Shown: positions 60,165 through 64,000 of the stretch, piece after piece
Numbering within the stretch: position 1 is the first letter of the stretch
Layout: each line of letters begins with the position of its first letter
Source: Akebia trifoliata
Taxonomy: Eukaryota > Streptophyta > Magnoliopsida > Ranunculales > Lardizabalaceae
Length of the DNA: 64,000 nt
Direction of reading: 5' to 3'
Assembly: GCA_017979445.1 (NCBI GenBank)
Contig: CM030717.1
Location: 10,311,639 to 10,375,638 of the forward strand
Made by a program: the position numbers and the translations under genes
The notes under the pieces: model-generated
Database searches by the model: none
Seen by the model: only the letters and a program-made list of their open reading frames with translations
What the model was told of the DNA's origin: nothing

Positions 60165-60508
60165 TTCGGTAAAGCATGACTATCGATGTGTCTGAAATCT
60201 GAATCATTCAATTGGGAGATTTGTTGGACAAAAGAAATTCTGGTCCATCCGCATAATCCATAGGCTCTCCTCATTTTTCAAATCTCCACCTTTATTTGCA
60301 AGAGTTATTATACAAACACCTTATGTTTTCAAGCTGATGGCATATACCCCCTCCACCTAAATTTTTGGTATAAGCGACTAGACTAAAATGCCCTTATAAT
60401 CTATCTAACTAAAATCTCTTAAATTTTTTCTAAAAAATCTGTCATCTTTGAATTGTTAACTTCTAAGATTAAGTATTTTTAACTACACCATCTTAAAAAA
60501 AAAAAAAA

Positions 60509-60605
60509 GAATTACTATTGACACCAACTTTTATTAACACCACACCAATTATGTGTAATTCTTTAGTAATTTACAGAAGAATTAATGTGGCAATAGATGC
60601 TTTCT
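60509..60605. mobile_element. MITE, TATTGCCACACCAACTTTTA family, small copy
   Basis: GAATTACTATTGACACCAAC on the left faces GTGGCAATAGATGCTTTC on the right. The interior matches 59676-59797 (AATTATGTGTAATTCTTTAG). It lies just outside the solo LTR. Confidence 0.6.
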
Positions 60606-60629
60606 TAAAAGAACCTTGATTTTTCTACC

Positions 60630-62346
60630 TGTGGACACGGGATTTTCAATATTTTCGAAAACATCCCTCCACTTTGGGGTGTTTTGGAGTCGCCACCATT
60701 CATTTTCGGAAATGGGTGTGAATGGTCACCCGAAGTTGTATTTTGAAAAACATGTCACTTTGGACATATGATGACTCTCGTTGGATAATGCATGATTGGT
60801 CCAACCTTGATTCAAGGTAAGGGGGTCCATTTATGGAGTAGGGAAGGTGTTAGGCACCCTACTCCATCCACGTAATATGGTAACCTCGGATTCGATTTTT
60901 TTGGAATAAAGAAAATAAAAGTAAAAATAAAAATATTTGATGTGTGCCCTCAAGTGTGAGGGGCTTTCGATATAGGTTCAAATCATAGAGGGCACCCTTA
61001 TGAAGAAGGGGCCCTTGGGTGATTTAGACCATAGTGGTGTGTGCAAAAGTGTAGAGAAAGAGAGAGTAGAAGAGGGGAGTTGAGGGGGGGGGGGTGTTCC
61101 TTTTGTCAACCCACCTTGACCCTTCCTTGACTTCCTTTGACCTTCCTTGATTTCTTTTCCTTGCTTGATTTGTTTTAGAGAAGTTGGAGAGTTGAGAGTT
61201 ATGAGATGTAAGGTGAGTTGAGAGTAGAGGTAGTAGAATTGGTTAAGAGAGAAAGGTTGAGAGAGTGGTTTCTTTTTTATCTTTTTGAGGGTTGGAGGTA
61301 GGATTTTTCATTAGGGATTGAGAGTTGAGAGTGATGGGGTTTTTATAGAGGTTGTGAGTTATTTTGAGGGGTAGAGTTGGGTGAAATAATGAGAAGTGGT
61401 AGAATGGTGTGGAGTTTAAGAGAAGGGTGGGTGTAATTTGATGGAGGTTGGAGGGTATTTAGGGAAGGGGGGTTAAATGGGTTGTTTACAACCCAATGGG
61501 TTGGATCTTTCAACCCATTTGGGTTGAGTGTTAGATGGAGGAGAATTGATGAGAGTGGTTGAGAGGATGAGATTGTTTAAGGGGGTAATTAATTGGTGGT
61601 TGTGATTAAGTGGTGTTTGATTTAAGAGAATGGAGGATTTAATGGGGGTGGTTGATGATATTTTGAGAGGGTGAGGGAGATGATGACATGTGTTAAAGTT
61701 GGTGGAAATGAAGGGTTGAGATGAGTTGATATGAAAGGATGAGTGTTTGATTTGAGAGGATGGGTGTAGGTGTAGGTTGTAGAGATGGGTTTTGTAGGAA
61801 ATGATGGAAGTAGATTAGGGGAGGGTGATAGGTTATAAGTGTTTGATTTGAGAGAATGGATAGGATAGGTTAGGGTAGGGTTATGGGTTGAATTAATTTT
61901 TGAAGGGAAGTAATGGAGTTGGTTGGTTGGTTGGTTAGATGAGGGAGGTGGAAGGGGGTGATGACATGTGTCACACCTTGATGATTGTGGTGATTGGTTG
62001 TGATGTTGGGCTTGGGTAGAGAGTTGGGCTTGGGTAATGTGTTGGGTTGAATAGGAATAGATTTGGGTTGAGTTGAATGGACTTGGGTATTGGGTAGGAT
62101 AAGAGTGGGTTTGGGAATTGAGTTGAGTGGGCTTAGGTTTGGTTAGAATAAAAATGGGTTTGGGGGTTGAGTTGAGTGGGCTAATTTTCGGTCCGTGGGC
62201 CACGTGAGAAGCCTTGGGCCGTTTATTGAAATTAATATGACAAAATTTATTGGATTTTTGTAGGTTTGGACCTCGGAGCCCATTCCAATTTTTACGATTT
62301 TTGGGGCATTTTGCGTCGAGGGCCCGCTCAAATTTGGGTGTCTACA
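60630..62346. mobile_element. Solo LTR of a large Ty3/gypsy-type element
   Basis: 1717 bp, starts TGTGGACACGGG and ends GGGTGTCTACA, so the TG...CA ends form a short inverted repeat. It is flanked by a perfect 5-bp target duplication CTACC (60625-60629 and 62347-62351). GAGTCGCCACC and GAAGGTGTTAGGCACCC, motifs I associate with Ogre/Tat-type LTRs, lie near the left end. About 61060-62170 is extremely G/T-rich on the plus strand with GGGTTGAGTTGAG-like degenerate repeats. No internal retrotransposon genes are present, as expected after LTR-LTR recombination. Confidence 0.85.
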
Positions 62347-62625
62347 CTACCTAAAATTCATCTTTCTATTTCTCCAAATATCTTATTTTGTTCTTGGGAT
62401 TTATAAGTTAAGGAGATAAAATTGTACGCTTGAAGATGACTTTGCCCTAAACTATTTTCAACCTATTTAACCTGGTAGAAACTCTTAATTTTTCAACCCA
62501 ACTTTCTACTTCTTTAAGAGTTCTACAAAGAGGATAGATCCTTAATCTCAGAAAATGAGTTAAAAAAAACTGCATGAAGATAGTCGATTTTGGGAGAAAA
62601 GCAAGGGAAGATGATGGCCTTTAGG

Positions 62626-63147
62626 TCATTTACATTTATCGCTCACAATAGGACCTTGGTCAAGGGGCCATGTCAACAATTTAAAAACACGAGGATATCT
62701 CAAATATTCACCAAAATGTGGGGGTTGTTTGTCTTAAACACGAGATACCATGCGCCTGGTGTTGGGTAACACACCCTTCCCACCTCGTAGCCGCGTTTAC
62801 CTCCGTTTATTTCAATCTGACGTTTCTCTCCCATTTTACAGAGAGACGAGCTCTGCCTCTTCTTCTTCTTCATTTAGAAACCCTAATTCTTTATTCTTCT
62901 TCGTTTGGAAACCCTAATTCTCATAAAATTCTCTCAGATTCACAGAAGATCAATCGTCCCCTCTCTAAAAATCACAAATGCTCGTCTCCAAATTACAGAT
63001 CTCTCTGCAACATCTCCCATCTTCCGCCTTCGGTTCATTCTCAAAATCCAAACCCTAACTCTAACAGATCCATGTTGTTCTAGTTCCAGGTACGAAGAAG
63101 AAGATCTTTTTCTCTCCATCACCTCTTTGAATTAAATCCAATCTCCA
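62626..63147 (+). promoter_or_regulatory. Promoter and leader of the transporter gene with two telo-boxes
   Basis: AAACCCTAA occurs at 62878-62886 and again at 62909-62917, inside a 31-bp-period duplication (CTTCTTC...GAAACCCTAATTCT). A CT-rich tract surrounds them. Telo-boxes and CT-rich leaders mark many plant genes active in growing tissue. The short open frames here are interpreted as leader sequence. Confidence 0.55.
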
Positions 63148-63588
63148 ATGAAGAGTTCGAACCGATTCTTCACAATTGGACTCGTGACGTCTTGGTACTC
63201 TTCCAATATTGGGGTTTTGTTGTTGAACAAGTATCTCCTCAGCAATTATGGATTCAAGTATCCGATCTTCCTCACTATGTGCCATATGACAGCTTGTTCG
63301 CTCTTCAGCTACGTTGCAATCGCATGGTTGAAGATGGTTCCTGTTCAGACCATTCGATCTCGTGTCCAATTCATGAAGATTTCTGCCCTTAGTCTTGTTT
63401 TCTGCTTCTCGGTTGTTAGCGGCAATGTTTCGCTTCGATTCCTCCCTGTTTCCTTTAATCAGGCAATTGGTGCGACGACGCCCTTCTTTACGGCCGTGTT
63501 TGCTTATATTATGACCGTAAAAAGGGAGGATTGGCTCACTTATGTAACCCTCATTCCCGTCGTCGCTGGTGTTGTTATTGCAAGTGGG
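63148..63588 (+). CDS. Nucleotide-sugar / triose-phosphate translocator family transporter, first exon (partial gene)
   Basis: The exon encodes the first 147 aa, starting [20 protein letters not shown], and ends in phase 0 at VVIASGG|GTGAGA-type donor (GGG then GTGAGA at 63589). At least four hydrophobic segments are visible (about residues 8-29, 38-61, 76-97 and 102-147). The sequence follows the plant KV/A/G subgroup of the TPT/NST family, which includes Golgi UDP-uronic-acid transporters such as UUAT1 and the protein encoded by At3g11320. [20 protein letters not shown] and [18 protein letters not shown] are the strongest signatures. Members move nucleotide sugars into the Golgi for cell-wall polysaccharide synthesis; the exact substrate is not decided by this part. 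The rest, expected at about 160 aa, lies beyond the window. Confidence 0.92.
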
Positions 63589-64000
63589 GTGAGAGCTACT
63601 TTAATCAATTAATTATCTATAATTTGCCAATTTTTTTGTCCTTCTAATTGGGGAATTGTGTTTTCTTTTGTTTTCATCGCTTGTCTACAATCAAAATTCT
63701 TATGTTTCATATTTTATTGGTTTTGAGACTTTGAGAGATTCCAAGAATTCCCAAATGGTTTTGTGATTCGAATTGGGGAATTGGATTTTCTCTTGTTAGC
63801 ATTGCTTGTCTGTAATTAAATTATTATGTTATATATTTAATTGGTTTTTGAGACTTGAATGAAATTCCAAGAATTCATAAAATAGCTCCCTTTTTTTGTT
63901 TAAAAGGGGAAAAAATGAATGATTTTATTTAGATAAGCTCCACTTTCTAATTAATATTTATTTGTGTTGATTAATAATATTCTCTCTTCGAAGGATATTA
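63589..64000 (+). other. First intron of the transporter gene (incomplete)
   Basis: Begins with GTGAGA and continues T-rich to the window end. It contains a diverged direct duplication: AATTGGGGAATTGTGTTTTC near 63637 and AATTGGGGAATTGGATTTTC near 63771, each followed by GCTTGTCT and later GAGACTT. No second exon is seen. Confidence 0.75.

Larger units (their letters stand above)
56884..62625. other. Intergenic region between ceramidase and transporter genes
   Basis: Starts with the ceramidase 3' flank. Holds a dispersed repeat (57865-58205), three MITE copies near 59.7-60.6 kb and a solo LTR at 60630-62346, listed separately. Roughly 58210-59660 is AT-rich with no recognised content. No supported gene. 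Confidence 0.65.

Noticed and set aside
61622..62203. 193-aa open frame on the minus strand, rich in Thr, Pro, Ser, Asn and His
   Set aside because: It lies wholly within the G/T-rich part of the solo LTR. The composition follows from low-complexity DNA lacking stops on one strand, and no domain is visible.
60630..62346. Complete small DNA transposon instead of a solo LTR
   Set aside because: The short inverted ends TGTGGACAC/GTGTCTACA could suggest this, but TG...CA ends with a 5-bp duplication, LTR-like internal motifs and the absence of a longer TIR fit an LTR better.
62718..63083. 121-aa open frame before the transporter
   Set aside because: It lies in CT-rich leader sequence with telo-boxes, ends before the real start and has no recognisable domain.
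63061..63369. 102-aa minus-strand frame
   Set aside because: Antisense of the transporter's first exon.
1..64000. CRISPR array, tRNA or rRNA genes, bacterial-type operons
   Set aside because: No regularly spaced short repeats, no cloverleaf-consistent tRNA and no ribosomal RNA sequence were seen. Exon-intron structure and plant families throughout rule out a prokaryotic window.

Overview
This is nuclear DNA of a flowering plant. It has AT-rich intergenic sequence, genes broken by GT-AG introns, plant-specific protein families, many miniature transposons (MITEs), LTR retrotransposons and a decayed piece of plastid DNA. The long, repeat-filled introns suggest a non-grass, possibly woody lineage, but the sequence alone does not fix the species. 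Five protein-coding genes can be supported. Four are complete, with exon phases that close exactly: an O-fucosyltransferase-family glycosyltransferase (minus, 3376-6538, 601 aa), an SSUH2-like protein with a DnaJ-type cysteine-rich zinc finger (minus, 19501-29611, 423 aa), ribosomal protein eL33/L35a (plus, 34389-35016, 111 aa) and a neutral ceramidase (plus, 48018-56883, 786 aa). The fifth, a Golgi-type nucleotide-sugar/triose-phosphate-translocator family transporter (plus, from 63148), runs off the right edge after its first coding exon.

Layout. 1-3.4 kb: repeat-bearing flank. 3.4-6.5 kb: glycosyltransferase gene. 6.6-19.5 kb: gene-free stretch with at least five MITE families and a 0.93-kb tandem duplication. 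19.5-29.6 kb: SSUH2-like gene, whose last intron carries a 5.19-kb Ty3/gypsy chromovirus (20039-25228) in the same orientation, with 5-bp target duplications, a tRNA-iMet-type primer site, a polypurine tract and a frameshifted gag-pol. 29.6-34.3 kb: MITEs and a ycf2-derived plastid insertion. 34.4-35.0 kb: eL33. 35-48 kb: inverted LTR-like arms, a wrecked Ty1/copia element containing a perfect 117-bp tandem duplication, a long-TIR element and two hAT-like MITEs. 48.0-56.9 kb: ceramidase gene with transposons in at least three introns and a miRNA-precursor-like hairpin in another. 56.9-63.1 kb: MITEs and a 1.72-kb solo LTR with 5-bp target duplication, ending about 0.8 kb upstream of the transporter start.

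The five genes have unrelated housekeeping roles (wall or glycoprotein glycosylation, translation, sphingolipid turnover, nucleotide-sugar transport) and form no cluster. I found no CRISPR array, tRNA or rRNA gene, biosynthetic cluster or new protein system. The most notable content is the transposon biology: the intron-borne chromovirus, several MITE families whose boundaries and target duplications can be read directly, and the repeat-derived structures next to or inside working genes.
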